A stretch of DNA of 64,000 nt, from assembly GCA_964019695.1 (NCBI GenBank), contig OZ026531.1, positions 7,697,701 through 7,761,700 of the forward strand, in the 5' to 3' direction. Under the pieces are notes generated by a model. The model was not told where the DNA came from. It searched no databases and saw only the letters and a program-made list of their open reading frames with translations. A program made the position numbers and the translations under genes. How positions within the stretch are numbered: position 1 is the stretch's first letter; each line of letters starts with the position of its first letter. Positions 1-9,599 of the stretch are shown piece by piece. The stretch is from Loripinus fragilis. Lineage: Eukaryota; Mollusca; Bivalvia; Lucinida; Lucinidae.

Positions 1-1451
1 ATATATATCAAAGTGAAATGTTCCAATAACCACTTACTCCAAAATGATTACGAGATTATTTTGTTGGGAAAAGGATAACAAGCCAATATGGACAGCAAAT
101 ACCAAAATTATATATATAGCCAGTGCCTCCTTCAAATGAACTAAACTACACTGAACCGAAGTTCTAAGTCGCCACTTTTCAATTTCTTATTTTCTGACTA
201 AGCCCTTGTGATATTGAAACGAATTTTTGCCCAAGTATGTGCATTGTAATGTACTAAAGTTAAGCGGTGTTTTGGAAGTTTTCTATCACATCAAGATTTT
301 TGGGCTCAAAAATGCAAAAATTAACTTTTTGAAGAAAATAAGCGTTTTGACTGCAGTTTTTATCGATATCAAGTACAAGTGATTGCAAACTGCCTAGCCG
401 ACTTGAAAAAACATCAAACACTTGACATTTTGCTTATGACTGATTTTTTATGAATTTTTAAAATTTGATAATTTTCCGAATTTTCCGAAATTTTCGGAAA
501 TCATCAGCTGCACATACTAAAATCATTGTTTGTGTTTTATTTTATGTTAATATGTTTGACAAAACACCATGCAACTTGATGAGCCCATTTTCTAACGATA
601 TTTTTACTAATTTGGTATCCACTTCCGATTTTAACGTAAAACTTTAAAGGTCATTTAAATCGCATTTTTTATTGATTTCTTTTAATTTTTAAGCAGAACA
701 GTGACACCAATTCATAATAAAGAACCCCTGAAAATTGCACTGCTGTGCAGTAGATAATAAAGCGTACAGAGCAATGCAAAGTGAGTATGCAAACTGCATG
801 GTTAAGCTAAAAATCCTTTGATTAAGTTGTTGACCGTGGCTGTCTTCATGTTAACGTAAAGAGAAATGGAGTGTTCAATTGTCATACATACATGATATAT
901 CACAGCTGTTATAAACATCTTCAAACTAATTAAAATATAAATGGATAACGTATCTGATGATTAGTTTATATCACACTAAAAAGTGTGACTTTTTGAAATG
1001 GTGGTACCTTTACTCGGACCTCGTCTGTGCAAGGTCTGCCAGTCATTTTGAAATGACATAATTTACAGAGTCTCGACAAAGCCTTGAACCTTTTTAAAGA
1101 ATTTAAATTTTACTTTCTGAACGAGAGCAAAAATTGTATGGTGGCTACTTATAACTTAGGTTCAGTCTATATACACAACACCTGACAAACAAAAAATGTA
1201 GATTCTCTGCCAGTCAAACGATTTTACCAGTGTGGCATTTTTGGCCCTTTTTAGGCATAAAAGATGATCATAGAGTGCCATTCAGTACAATCTTTATCAA
1301 ACAAAAATTCTTGATTGTTTCTGGCGATCTGCTGACACCTGAGGGGCCCATGCAGTAAATATGAAGTGAAAAGACATATATTACATTCACAAGCTCCTAG
1401 AGAAAGGTGCGTCGCAATTAAGAAATCTATTTCTCATTTCTCAACCATCAC
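1..1451. other. AT-rich intergenic or intronic DNA, no gene seen
   Basis: No convincing exon, RNA gene or repeat end was recognised here. Short open frames lack coding character. It may be an intron of the SPFH-like gene whose later exons begin at 1822, because that gene must have exons upstream. Confidence 0.5.
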
Positions 1452-1512
1452 ATATGTTGTGGGTGCTCAAAAGAACCGTCTCAATGAAACGGTCCTTTTG
1501 CGCACCCAAAAC
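1452..1512. repeat. Short hairpin repeat with CTCAAAAGAACCGTC arm
   Basis: GGTGCTCAAAAGAACCGTC pairs with a near-complement ending GCGCACCC about 20 bases on. Related hairpins or half-hairpins occur near 22446, 45598-45635 and 61357-61410, so this is a dispersed family. Function unknown. Confidence 0.6.
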
Positions 1513-1541
1513 AAATGTTTAAATTGATGGACAAGAAAGTA

Positions 1542-1771
1542 CTGTCCTGCCAGCCAAGAGTGACAGTAACGTCGTGTTTTGCTAACAATAGTTAAGTAAA
1601 ACATTAACTTGTACACTCCACTTGAGCTACATGTAACAGAAACGATAGCTCACATGTGTATTAATTCTATCCTGCGGATAGGATTAATACAAATGTGATC
1701 AATCGATTCTAGTTCCTGATAACTTTGTAAACAAAACATGACGCCTCTGTCACTCTTGGCTGGCAGGACAG
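1542..1771. mobile_element. MITE family A, copy 1 (TA target duplication)
   Basis: Terminal inverted repeats CTGTCCTGCCAGCCAAGAGT and its complement bound 230 bp, flanked by TA on both sides. A second, internal palindrome centres on CTATCCTGCGGATAG. Other copies lie at 48200-48424 and 58600-58825, with partial ends at 23604-23762. The TA duplication fits a Tc1/mariner-mobilised MITE. It ends 50 bp before the exon that starts at 1822. Confidence 0.85.
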
Positions 1772-1821
1772 TAATTACAATATTTACACTTAAATTTTTT
1801 GGTTATCTTATTCTGTTATAG

Positions 1822-1960
1822 GGCAGTATCATTGTGTTTCCAACGAGAGCCTTGTTTAATAACCGTGCCCACGTTGAAGAAGTTCTTTTTAAGGCCGTCA
1901 GAGAGAGACTCGGAGGAACCTGTTGTCCTATACCAAAATTCTGCAAGCTTTACAAACATG
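1822..1960 (+). CDS. SPFH/band-7-like protein, internal exon (first of three visible)
   Basis: An open 139-base exon lies between a 3' splice site (TTCTGTTATAG) and a 5' splice site (GTATGT). It reads in one frame as a helical stretch including the residues NNRAHVEEVLFKAVRERLGG, then two adjacent cysteines, and ends in phase 1. That phase joins perfectly to the exon at 3108, creating a continuous Cys-Pro-Lys-Asp reading. The Arg-rich helical segment followed by 'FQL...IPDEVEE' in the next exon resembles the later part of SPFH/band-7 domains (prohibitin/stomatin superfamily membrane scaffolds). The N-terminal part of the protein, including any membrane anchor, is upstream of the window. Gene structure is better supported than the family name. 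Confidence 0.7.
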
Positions 1961-2059
1961 GTATGTAGCATGCGCAGACCCAGAAAGTTTTGTCAGAGGT
2001 GGTCCAACACTGACGTCTTTTGTGTTTTTGTTTTTTGTTGTTGATGGGATGGAGGGGGG

Positions 2060-2290
2060 GGGTCGAAATTGCCACTAAAAGTGGGCCATCATCGGCCCGC
2101 CAGCGAAACGCCATTAAAATGGCGTTTCGCTGGCGTGCCGATATTGGTCCCCCATTGAATACTGGCTTGGTAGCTTTGTGATTTTAGTGGATCCGGATCA
2201 ATATTGCTAGGAAACCCTATATTTTGTGATTTTTCAAGGGGTGGGGGTCCGGACCTCTTGCCCCCCCCCCCTATGGATCTAGCCTATACT
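2060..2290. repeat. Perfect-stem hairpin plus G-rich repeat fragment
   Basis: CAGCGAAACGCCATT at 2101 pairs with AATGGCGTTTCGCTG a few bases on, and pairing extends imperfectly over about 2081-2152. A related hairpin (GCGAAACGCCAT...) sits at 63330-63385. The following G/C-run sequence to 2275, with GGGGGTCCGGACC, is akin to the insertion at 6227-6532. Lies in the intron between the exons ending 1960 and starting 3108. Confidence 0.6.
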
Positions 2291-2486
2291 ATTATATTCG
2301 AGGGTCAAAGTCGGCATTTAGTCTTAGTCGGGTAAAATATTCTAATCCCAATTCTTCTCTGAGGAGATATTTTGAACAAAAATAAACTATTTATGTATTG
2401 AATAAAGTGACGTAAAGATACATGTAAATGTAAATATGTTCACATTACTTCATAACTACTAAATCGTTCTCTTTCTTGTTGCTTAA

Positions 2487-3092
2487 CCCTTAAAAGGCCA
2501 AGAACAAAAAGCATCTGAAAATGTCGTCTGCTGAAGTCGTCTGCTGCAAATAATTACCTAACATTACTGACGAATTAAGTATAGAAGCAAACAGCGTGGA
2601 CCCAGAACTGACTGCTCCTATATAGGAGCAGTCTGATCTGGGTCCACGCTGTTTGCCATAGAGGCTTCTAAAATATTTCAGCAGACGAGAAAAGCAGGCG
2701 ACTTTTGTTGCGATTGGCGCATTTAAGAGACTAGATCTGTAACTATGAACATTTTTCGAAAAAAAATCTTTTTAAATCATTTTAAAAATAGAATTAAGTC
2801 ATGTTTTCACAATAAATATGTTCAGTACAGCTGAACGCTGCATTGAACAGTGAATCATCTAATAAAACAGGCGATTTTTCTCATGTTAGGAATTATTTAC
2901 GTCCCTCCAATAATTCTAGACAGTTGCTTTTTAACATAAATGCTGTTGTTTTGATAGATATAATTAGTTAAAATTTATGAAAATGGTAAAATGTTTACCG
3001 GAATTTGAGTATTTTTACTGTAATCTTGAAAAATAGAAACTTTATTTCCAAAATTAGAATATCAAAAGTTACAGACTATGCAGCGTTAAGGG
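2487..3092. mobile_element. piggyBac-like MITE (TTAA flanks) in SPFH-gene intron
   Basis: The element starts CCCTTAA after a TTAA and ends TTAAGGG before a TTAA, which is the piggyBac-type target duplication. It includes a hairpin (about 2590-2655) around CTCCTATATAGGAG also found in the shorter relative at 14786-15013. Its right part (about 2725-3085) recurs at 10217-10594. No transposase is encoded. Its right edge is 15 bases from the exon start at 3108. Confidence 0.7.
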
Positions 3093-3107
3093 TTAATATC
3101 CTTCCAG

Positions 3108-3316
3108 GGTGTCCGAAGGACTGTAAAACTGGCGGTGCATGTACTGATGATCTGAAAGGATTATATGTGGATGTCCTCTATTTTCAACTGGGGAGTTTAG
3201 TCATTCCAGACGAGGTTGAAGAGCGGATGCTAAGGGCGTTAACTCTTCAGGAAGACACGCTGAGAGAACAGCTTCTACAAGACGCTCAAGTTGTCAGAAA
3301 AGAAACCGATTCAATG
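3108..3316 (+). CDS. SPFH/band-7-like protein, penultimate exon
   Basis: A 209-base exon follows AATATCCTTCCAG and ends before GTAGGT. With the preceding exon it enters in phase 1 and leaves in phase 0. It encodes [17 protein letters not shown], then [20 protein letters not shown], then a Gln/Arg/Glu-rich helix running to 'VVRKETDSM'. The 'FQL...IPDE.EE' string followed by a long charged helix is the arrangement I know from the end of the SPFH domain and its coiled-coil tail. If read unspliced, the frame runs on into intron sequence and stops at 3373, which I judge an artefact. A foldback repeat begins 45 bases downstream. Family assignment is from memory of the pattern. Confidence 0.75.
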
Positions 3317-3360
3317 GTAGGTTACGGGCGCGTAGCCAGGCGGAGGCAAGGAAACCTGAC

Positions 3361-3493
3361 ATCGAGGTTATAAAACTTGAGTTCATTCTCCAGCTCAAAA
3401 TAAAGCGCAATGATTGGATGCGTGTCCACAAGCAGCCAATCATTGCGCTTTATTTTAAGTTTTGAGAATGTACTCAAGTTTTATAATTTCGAG
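3361..3493. repeat. Foldback repeat, about 133 bp
   Basis: ATCGAGGTTATAAAACTTGA is complemented by TCAAGTTTTATAATTTCGAG at the other end, with a second pairing AGCGCAATGATTGG / CCAATCATTGCGCT inside. The GAGGTTATAAAACTT end word also occurs in the foldback at 15230-15745, suggesting one family. It lies in the last intron of the SPFH-like gene. Confidence 0.75.
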
Positions 3494-3539
3494 GCCTGAG
3501 CTTCAACACTATATGGGCCCCTGACGCGAAAAACCCTGA

Positions 3540-3625
3540 CTGTATTACTTGCGAATAACAAAGACGCAGACCAGCCTGCGCATACACGCAGTCTGATCAG
3601 CACCTTTGTTATTCGCTTTCTGAAA
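3540..3625. repeat. Hairpin repeat with CTGCGCA core
   Basis: GCGAATAACAAAG at the left pairs with CTTTGTTATTCGC at the right around GACCAGCCTGCGCA / ACGCAGTCTGATCAG. The same core recurs near 6205, 6533-6600, 44570-44620, 46925-46990, 50300-50345 and 56725-56775. Confidence 0.65.
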
Positions 3626-3814
3626 GTAATGTTACTAGGTCAGATATCTCTTAATTCTCCATTTTATTTTGGTCGGCTTCAACATGATAAAGACTCTGGC
3701 TACGCCCATGGGTTAACATGGTAATGCATTTATTTCGATGGGCTCTTCCACCTAAAGGGATACAGTCTACTTGGGATGGTTCATTGCGACTATTTATGGG
3801 TCACAGTTTATGTA

Positions 3815-4455
3815 ATAGTTATACCATGGGTTGTCCGCCTGTACGTGTAGATAATCCACGACCTTTAGCGTACAGGTGGACAAACATGGTACCAGTCGAC
3901 CCTCTTTATAACGACAATGTTTGTTCCAGGTTTTCTTTGACGTTAAAGTGAATTTGCTGCTATAAAGAAATTCTGACCAGTACCACATTTCAACATCATT
4001 AACATTTGGTAGCAGAAAATATCATATAAAGGAAGTAAAATGCCATCGTTCAAACTGTATACACCAGTTCAGCTTCATAGTGCATCAAAATGCACAAAGC
4101 TTCCCTCTTATCAAATGAGACAGATACCTATTCATGCAAAATACCTTGAACTGACCGCAAAATTGTCTGACACGTGGTAAAAATTCTGTCATAATGAATT
4201 TATTTTCAATAGAAAATGTATATCTGTTCCCAGAAGTTACTGTCGGAGTGGTTAAGTGAATATTCTGTTATAAAGAGGGAATTTTAATGGAATCAGATCC
4301 GTTCCCAGCTTATTTATGTCGGATATTGAATATTCTGTTATAACGAGTGACGTTATAAAGAGTTTTGACCGTATAAATATTTTATACCACCTACATCAGT
4401 GTAGACCTTGCACATCATGAGATATTTCGTGCTAAAGTTGGTAAAGGTGTTATAC
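3815..4455 (-). mobile_element. MITE family B copy, split by a nested MITE
   Basis: A palindromic core (TTGTCCGCCTGTACGTG... / TACAGGTGGACAA) is followed, after a 480-bp interruption, by the family's other part (ACCACCTACATCAGTGTAGA). Uninterrupted copies lie at 9135-9308 and 9600-9778, in opposite orientations to each other. Comparison with those copies fixes the breakpoint. Confidence 0.75.
3892..4371. mobile_element. Nested MITE inserted in family B copy
   Basis: Ends carry CTCTTTATAACG and CGTTATAAAGAG as inverted repeats close to the edges. It separates two parts of MITE B that are adjacent at 9600-9778 and appears to duplicate TA. About 480 bp, no coding capacity. Confidence 0.65.
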
Positions 4456-4792
4456 ATTTTTTTTACTACATATTTTATACGTACAAAACATTCATAAACC
4501 CTATAGTGTTATTGTGATATTATATAGTCGGATCCCTTATATTAGAAATCAAAGGGACTAGATATTTTATTCCGAAGTATTTGCTTTTTGCATGCAACAG
4601 AGTCTGGTTTTCTTTAGGCAGGGTCCTAAAGGCGAGAAAAGTTCGAATTATAGGGAGGTAGACATATATCCCTGAATCCAATGTGTGTGTAATTTATCTG
4701 AATTAGCGAGTATAATTTCGAAAAAAAAAAACGGAGGTTTGAATTTTCGAGGGTTTACTCTACGATGTCCTACCTGGCCAACCATTAAAGGT
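4456..4792. other. Intronic DNA, nothing further recognised
   Basis: Part of the intron 3317-5308 of the SPFH-like gene. No repeat ends or coding sequence recognised apart from low-complexity A/T runs. Confidence 0.4.
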
Positions 4793-5290
4793 CTTGTGAA
4801 TCTTCAAAAACATTTTTGAAATATTTCATGATTTAAATGACAGTGATGAGAAAACCAAAATGCTGAAACCCCCACCTTAAAATTCCAACCAAATCAAAAG
4901 TTATGCATGTTTTAAATTGATGCAAATTAGCATATAAGCCCCGCCCGCTTTATTGTTTCAAGATGATTTTATCAAAATGTCATATTTTATGTAGTGCGAT
5001 TTCTAAGCAATTAAAAAAAGTACAATTAAGCTTTTTTATGCAAATGTTGTATTTCATTATGTTGAATCATTTTAGCAAATAAAATATTAAATAACGTTAA
5101 AATAAATTAAACATATTAAATTAAATATTTCAAAAAGCTCTGAGCCTCTCGCATATTTTCATCTAATTAAATTTCAAAACCTCCATATCTTGGTAACTAT
5201 TCTGAATTTTTTAATGGGGCTTTCTACATTCTGTTTCTCTCATTACTGGCTTTTTAATCAATAGGAGCTAAAAAATTGAAGGTTCACAAG
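4793..5290. mobile_element. MITE-like element abutting a splice acceptor
   Basis: CTTGTGAATCTTCAA at the left and TTGAAGGTTCACAAG at the right form imperfect terminal inverted repeats around about 498 bp of AT-rich DNA. The right edge is only 18 bases before the coding exon starting at 5309. No clear target duplication was seen. Confidence 0.6.
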
Positions 5291-5308
5291 AATTGCTATT
5301 TTACCTAG

Positions 5309-5569
5309 GTCAGAAGAAAACAGAATGAAGCTGTAGAGATATCCCAGAATGCAGAATCTCAGGCCAACCTACTCCGGGTCATATCAAAGGCGAACTACAC
5401 AAGAACTGTTGAAAGGGCCAGAAGTAAAGGGCGCAAAATCCTATATAATGAACTAGGAATTACAACTCAACAACACAAAAGTAGTTTTGATTACCTCAGA
5501 ACACTCATAGACAATGACAATGTCCACATAACAGTGGATTACCAACAACGAATAGTTGGAACTTTATAG
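5309..5569 (+). CDS. SPFH/band-7-like protein, terminal exon
   Basis: After TATTTTACCTAG a frame of 86 codons opens and ends at TAG (5567-5569). It joins in phase 0 to the exon ending 3316, so that '...RKETDSM' continues as 'VRRKQNEAVEISQNAESQAN'. The encoded tail is a charged, heptad-like helix followed by KGRKILYNELGITTQQHKSS and FDYLRTLIDNDNVHITVDYQ. Long alanine/glutamine/arginine helices behind the domain are normal in SPFH proteins, where they drive oligomer assembly; here that role is inferred. The three exons together give about 200 C-terminal residues. A decayed duplicate of this exon lies just downstream. Confidence 0.75.
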   Translation, partial: VRRKQNEAVEISQNAESQANLLRVISKANYTRTVERARSKGRKILYNELGITTQQHKSSFDYLRTLIDNDNVHITVDYQQRIVGTL

Positions 5570-5637
5570 CAGAAATTCATTGGTACCATAAATTATCCAT
5601 TTAAAATGATTCTTTAAATGTAAATACGCAGCTATGG

Positions 5638-6050
5638 AGTGGGGACCGCAAGGTCCTGTACAACGAACTGGGAATAACAACTTAAGAACATAAAATTAGT
5701 TTTCATAATACCGCTCCATTCACACAAGTATTAGCTTTTCAGAAAAACTTGACAACAAAAGTGGTTGTTGTCGTACATTGAAATTTCGAAAGTGGTGATC
5801 TATTTAATGGCTCATCCACCTCATCGCCATCTCCGCTCGCGGAGATGGCGATGAGATGGTCGCGTCATTTTAATGTTGTGACACCATGAGACAATACACA
5901 CAGGTAATTTTCACAGAAAGGGATATCTCATGCTACACCACATAGCCGGTGCTACCATACAGGTTGCAAAGTTAGTCAATTATAAATGGATGGCGACTAT
6001 AGCATTTGACTTTCTACAGCGAGTCGTTGGAACTTTATAACAGAAATCAC
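5638..6050 (+). pseudogene. Broken duplicate of SPFH-like terminal exon
   Basis: GACCGCAAGGTCCTGTACAA through about 5712 matches the intact exon's KGRKILYNELGITT segment but has an in-frame TAA where the intact copy has CAA. The match then stops, and the end of the exon (CGAGTCGTTGGAACTTTATA, corresponding to QRIVGTL-stop) reappears at about 6015-6050. The 300 bases between include a perfect hairpin at about 5822-5853 (CGCCATCTCCGC / GCGGAGATGGCG). This reads as a local tandem duplication later broken by insertion. Confidence 0.65.
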
Positions 6051-6226
6051 CCGTGTCATGATAAGATTGGCCTCTTCACGCGACTACCTACCTGTCTTCC
6101 GGGTGTCCTACTGAGTAAGACCAAAAACTGACCTGCTAGGCTACAGAGGCTTGCTGAGAATTTTGAAATTGAAAAGAAATAATTTCCAAAAGCAAATTAA
6201 AAAGGCGCTGATCAGACTGCGCGGAT

Positions 6227-6532
6227 CAAGGATTTTTTTCTGGGGGGGGGGGGGGGTGGGGGTGTTAGGCCCGACGTTCAAACAACAGTCTGGACAACGT
6301 TTTTTTAGTCCTCAACTTATTTTACAGTTTACAGCGGGGGTCCAACGGTTTTATTACAAAGAAAACTATCTTTTCCAAGGAATCCAGAGGGGGTCCAACA
6401 TTTTCCAGGGGGGGGGGGGTCCAACTTTTTCCAGGGGGGGGGGCGTCCGAATGCTAATTTCTATAAAACCAATATAACTTGTGATTTTCCAGGGGGGTCC
6501 GGACCCCCTATCCCCCCTCTGGATCCACACTT
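6227..6532. mobile_element. G-run-rich insertion with 18-bp target duplication
   Basis: TGATCAGACTGCGCGGAT occurs directly before (6209-6226) and after (6533-6550), as expected of a target-site duplication inside the CTGCGCA hairpin repeat. The insert has several G runs of 9 or more and repeated GGGGTCCAAC...TTTCCAGGGGG units, ending in TGGATCCACACTTG. It has no believable reading frame. Confidence 0.7.
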
Positions 6533-6769
6533 GTGATCAGACTGCGCGGATGCACAGGTTGGTCTGCGCCTTTGCGTTTCACATGCAACAGAGTCTGGTT
6601 TTCTTTGTCTGAGAAACATGTCTTTGGTGTTTGCCACCAGGTAAGATTCAATTCAGCCCGCTTAGCTACAGAGATTAACTGAATACTGAAATTTGGTGTG
6701 TAGGAAAGCTGTGACTATTAATTAAATAGAAATTGTTTAAGGTATTGACAGTTTTGTTTTGTTTGCTTG

Positions 6770-6946
6770 TTTCATGTGATTCTTTACGTCCCATCTATAA
6801 AGCGACAGGTCTTTCTGGGTTGAACCAGTACTAAGCTAAGATTAATGTTCTTGCTCAAAGAAACAACGCAATGGCGCCGGTGAGGCTCGAACCCGCGGCC
6901 CCTTTGTCTCGAGTCAGACACTCTACCAATGAACCACTGCGCTCCC
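6770..6946 (-). mobile_element. tRNA-derived SINE family 1, copy
   Basis: Read on the minus strand it begins GGGAGCGCAGTGGTTCATTG (A box), continues to CGGGTTCGAGCCTCACCGGC (B box), then the family body with CTTAGTACTGGTTCAACCC and ends near GGGACGTAAAGAATC. The complete relative is at 44670-44879. Confidence 0.85.
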
Positions 6947-7160
6947 TATATTGAAAGTTAATTAAGTTTCGTGTATGCAGAGTAAGATTATAGCGATTGC
7001 CCCAATTACAATCTGTGAAATTGTTTATAGAACGAATAACTATAAGACGCTGATTAGACTGTGTCACTGGTCATTCCTTGGCAACTGGACAACAAGAAAC
7101 TTAAAAACTTTTAAGTTGATCCAAAACCAGTTCTGCATTTCTTCAGTTTAACAAGGTCTA

Positions 7161-7493
7161 AAGTAAGTAAGGATGCAAAGGTCTGGAATCGATACAATCA
7201 AGTACCACACCTGACCCAGGATACCAATGGGAAAGTGACAAACTCACAGTTAGACACCATAAACGAGAGCCAAGAGGTCAGGCCTTTCCCAGCAGGTGAC
7301 CACAAGGCACACATAGACAGACTCGCACAAAAGCATAGCAAACACACACAAGACAGAAAAAACATAAAAGATCCAAAAAAAGATGTACCGCCTTGGAACG
7401 GTCAGTAAAATATTTTACTGGAGGGCTTAAACCGGTTTAACGGAGCACCAACCTCACCCTTAGTTCAGATGTGGATCAGGACACATAGATGTA
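7161..7493 (-). mobile_element. Penelope-like family 1, 3' terminal fragment
   Basis: Starts at the family's outer end (complement of CGATTCCTGATCTTTGCACC) and carries the conserved GGTCAGTAAAATATTTTACTGGAGGG palindromic stretch. No coding sequence remains. The same 3' region is seen next to RT-coding sequence at 25434-26322 and 34630-35168. Confidence 0.85.
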
Positions 7494-7911
7494 AAACATT
7501 TTTAAAACATTAATTGTATTAATAGACCTTCCGCGTACTGTAAAGATGGCAAGTTTAATATTCATATCTGGGCGTGGTTCGACTATTTCATCTGCTAAGG
7601 AAGGGAAATCAGGTTTCATTTATAATTTGGTAAAGAATATTCAGACACTTTCAAATGCAGTTATTTTCTGGCGTTTTAAAGTTTAAATACATACTGTCTT
7701 TACTAAGGTGTCATGGTACAATGACACAGTTACCTTCGAATAAAATCACACCTCATTTTCAGCTTTTTTCCATGTCTAAAGTAGACCAGTCCTATTTACG
7801 CATTCATGAGGTGCCGCCTTTACAGTAACCAAAAAGTTCAATGATACATGTTTGTGTTCCAAACCCTAACCCTTGTGTTCGTATTGAATATCCTATCAAC
7901 AGCTTGTATAG
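7494..7911. other. Intergenic DNA, nothing recognised
   Basis: No repeat ends or exons recognised. Confidence 0.4.
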
Positions 7912-8105
7912 ACGTTTGTTTATTTGTTTGATTGTTTATTTCAGTTCTTTATGTCCAAGTAAACAATTTTCCAGTCGTGTCGGGACGGGTCTGCCTGAGT
8001 TGAACGACGATAAAGTATCTTGCTTATTGACACAAGGCAGCGCCCCCAGTGAGGTTCCAATCCGCAACCCCTCGATCTGGAGTGGAGCACTCTGCCTTCT
8101 AACTT
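7912..8105 (-). mobile_element. SINE family 1, diverged copy
   Basis: On the minus strand the B box region (GGTTGCGGATTGGAACCTCA) and the body (CAACTCAGGCAGACCCGTCC) match the family, with several indels and a weak A box. Confidence 0.65.
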
Positions 8106-8127
8106 TATATATATTGACGTGACCATG

Positions 8128-8235
8128 TTTGATTTGTTTGATTTGATTCTTTACGTCCCATCAACAATCTTTCAGTTATATAGGGACGGGTCTTCCTGGG
8201 TTGAACCAGTACTAAGCTAGGATTAACGTGGCCAT
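8128..8235 (-). mobile_element. SINE family 1, 3' fragment
   Basis: Carries only the body and tail (complement of CTAGTACTGGTTCAACCCAG... to GGGACGTAAAGAATCAAATC). The tRNA head is missing. Confidence 0.75.
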
Positions 8236-8650
8236 GTGAAACACAATTCACTAAAATAAAGTCACATAAAATGTCATTATTTATTTGCGAAGATACATTC
8301 GAGACAACAAGGTTCTTGTGTGTTTATACTCTATCTATCTACAAGGCAAGTGAGAGTCTACACACAATTTATGAAGATAATCTTAGGAAATCCATATCAG
8401 TTCACCTGTCCATAGGACTGTCCCTAACATGTCAGGCCAAAAACCAAGTTCATACCCTACTTAGAAAAATGTCCTTTTAAGTTTTCTGTAGCACCTTAGG
8501 GAACTTTAGTTAACACAAAAAGTTCCATCTGACTATACATCGTCTACATGGCAGGCGCACCAAGACTAGATTCTTTACTTTGGGTATAATAATGTGGCCT
8601 TCCTAATAATAATAAAGAGGTGCTATAAAAGGAGCATTATTCTTTTGAAC
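8236..8650. mobile_element. MITE-like repeat F, copy 1
   Basis: GAAACACAATTCACTAAAAT, TTTGCGAAGATACATT and TCCATCTGACTATACATCG recur in reverse complement between about 12200 and 12625, where the same element sits inside a retroelement. No coding sequence. Confidence 0.6.
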
Positions 8651-9134
8651 AACTTATTTCTAGTTCAATTGAAAACATCTGCTTAGTAATATTCTATCCT
8701 AATGGGTTTACATGGTGGAACAGGCCCTTCAATTTCATATCATCTCATGTACATGAAAATATTCGCACTGGCCACCATGTCGCTGACTTAAAAATCAACC
8801 CTAAAGAAATAGTATTTGATTTGAAGCTTTACAAACAGAGAGAAGGATTCATCCTGTGTTTCAGTTATTAAAAGTCAAACGAAAGGGAGCTTTCGTCTTT
8901 TACTGTCCAGCACTTTATTCACTTGATTTACTTTGCTATCTTTACATCTTACAATAGTAGCCTCCATTGTTTTAGATACTTCGTTTACTATCATAACTTT
9001 ATTATCTTATAATAGTTGCCTCTATCCATGTTTAATTACTGTATTTAATCCAAGAGAACTTTGTAATGTTCTGCATCAAGTAAAAAGGATAGATGATAAT
9101 TATAATCGTCCTTTCAACCAATACGAATAATACT
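8651..9134. other. Intergenic DNA, nothing recognised
   Basis: No supported feature; two short near-repeats of ACTTTATTATCTTAYAATAGT occur around 8935-9015. Confidence 0.35.
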
Positions 9135-9308
9135 GTTTTACCACCTTTACCAACTTTAGCATGAAATATCACTTGATGTGCAAGGTCTACACTGATGTAG
9201 GTGGTATAAAAAGTTATACCATGCTTGTCCACCTGTACGTAAGATAATCCACTCGCTAAAGCTCGTGGATTATCTCCACGTACAGGCGGACAACCCATGG
9301 TATAATTA
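9135..9308 (+). mobile_element. MITE family B, copy
   Basis: Contains GTCTACACTGATGTAGGTGG and the palindrome CTGTACGTAAGATAATCCAC...GTGGATTATCTCCACGTACA. It forms an inverted pair with the copy at 9600-9778. Confidence 0.8.
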
Positions 9309-9599
9309 TTACTTATGTATTTTCTGAATCATCTTCTATCTGTAGATAATGTTTTGTATTGCCTATGCCATGTTTAACATGTCAGTTTTTGGAGATTAAA
9401 TGTCCTGGACATACTCTAGATCAAGTCATTCTGTGTGAGAAGAGACTCCAATGTCCCCTTTCACCCCGTCATGGATAATTTTACCATTTACATAAAGCCA
9501 GACATTACACCTTTAACAGCCGGTGCATATGCAAAATTTTCTTTCGCAAAATATCAGACATGTTAAAGTATGACGTATAATCTATCTTGTAAATTTACG

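Noticed and set aside
6151..6477. 108-codon glycine-rich frame
   Set aside because: Caused by G runs of a repeat insertion.
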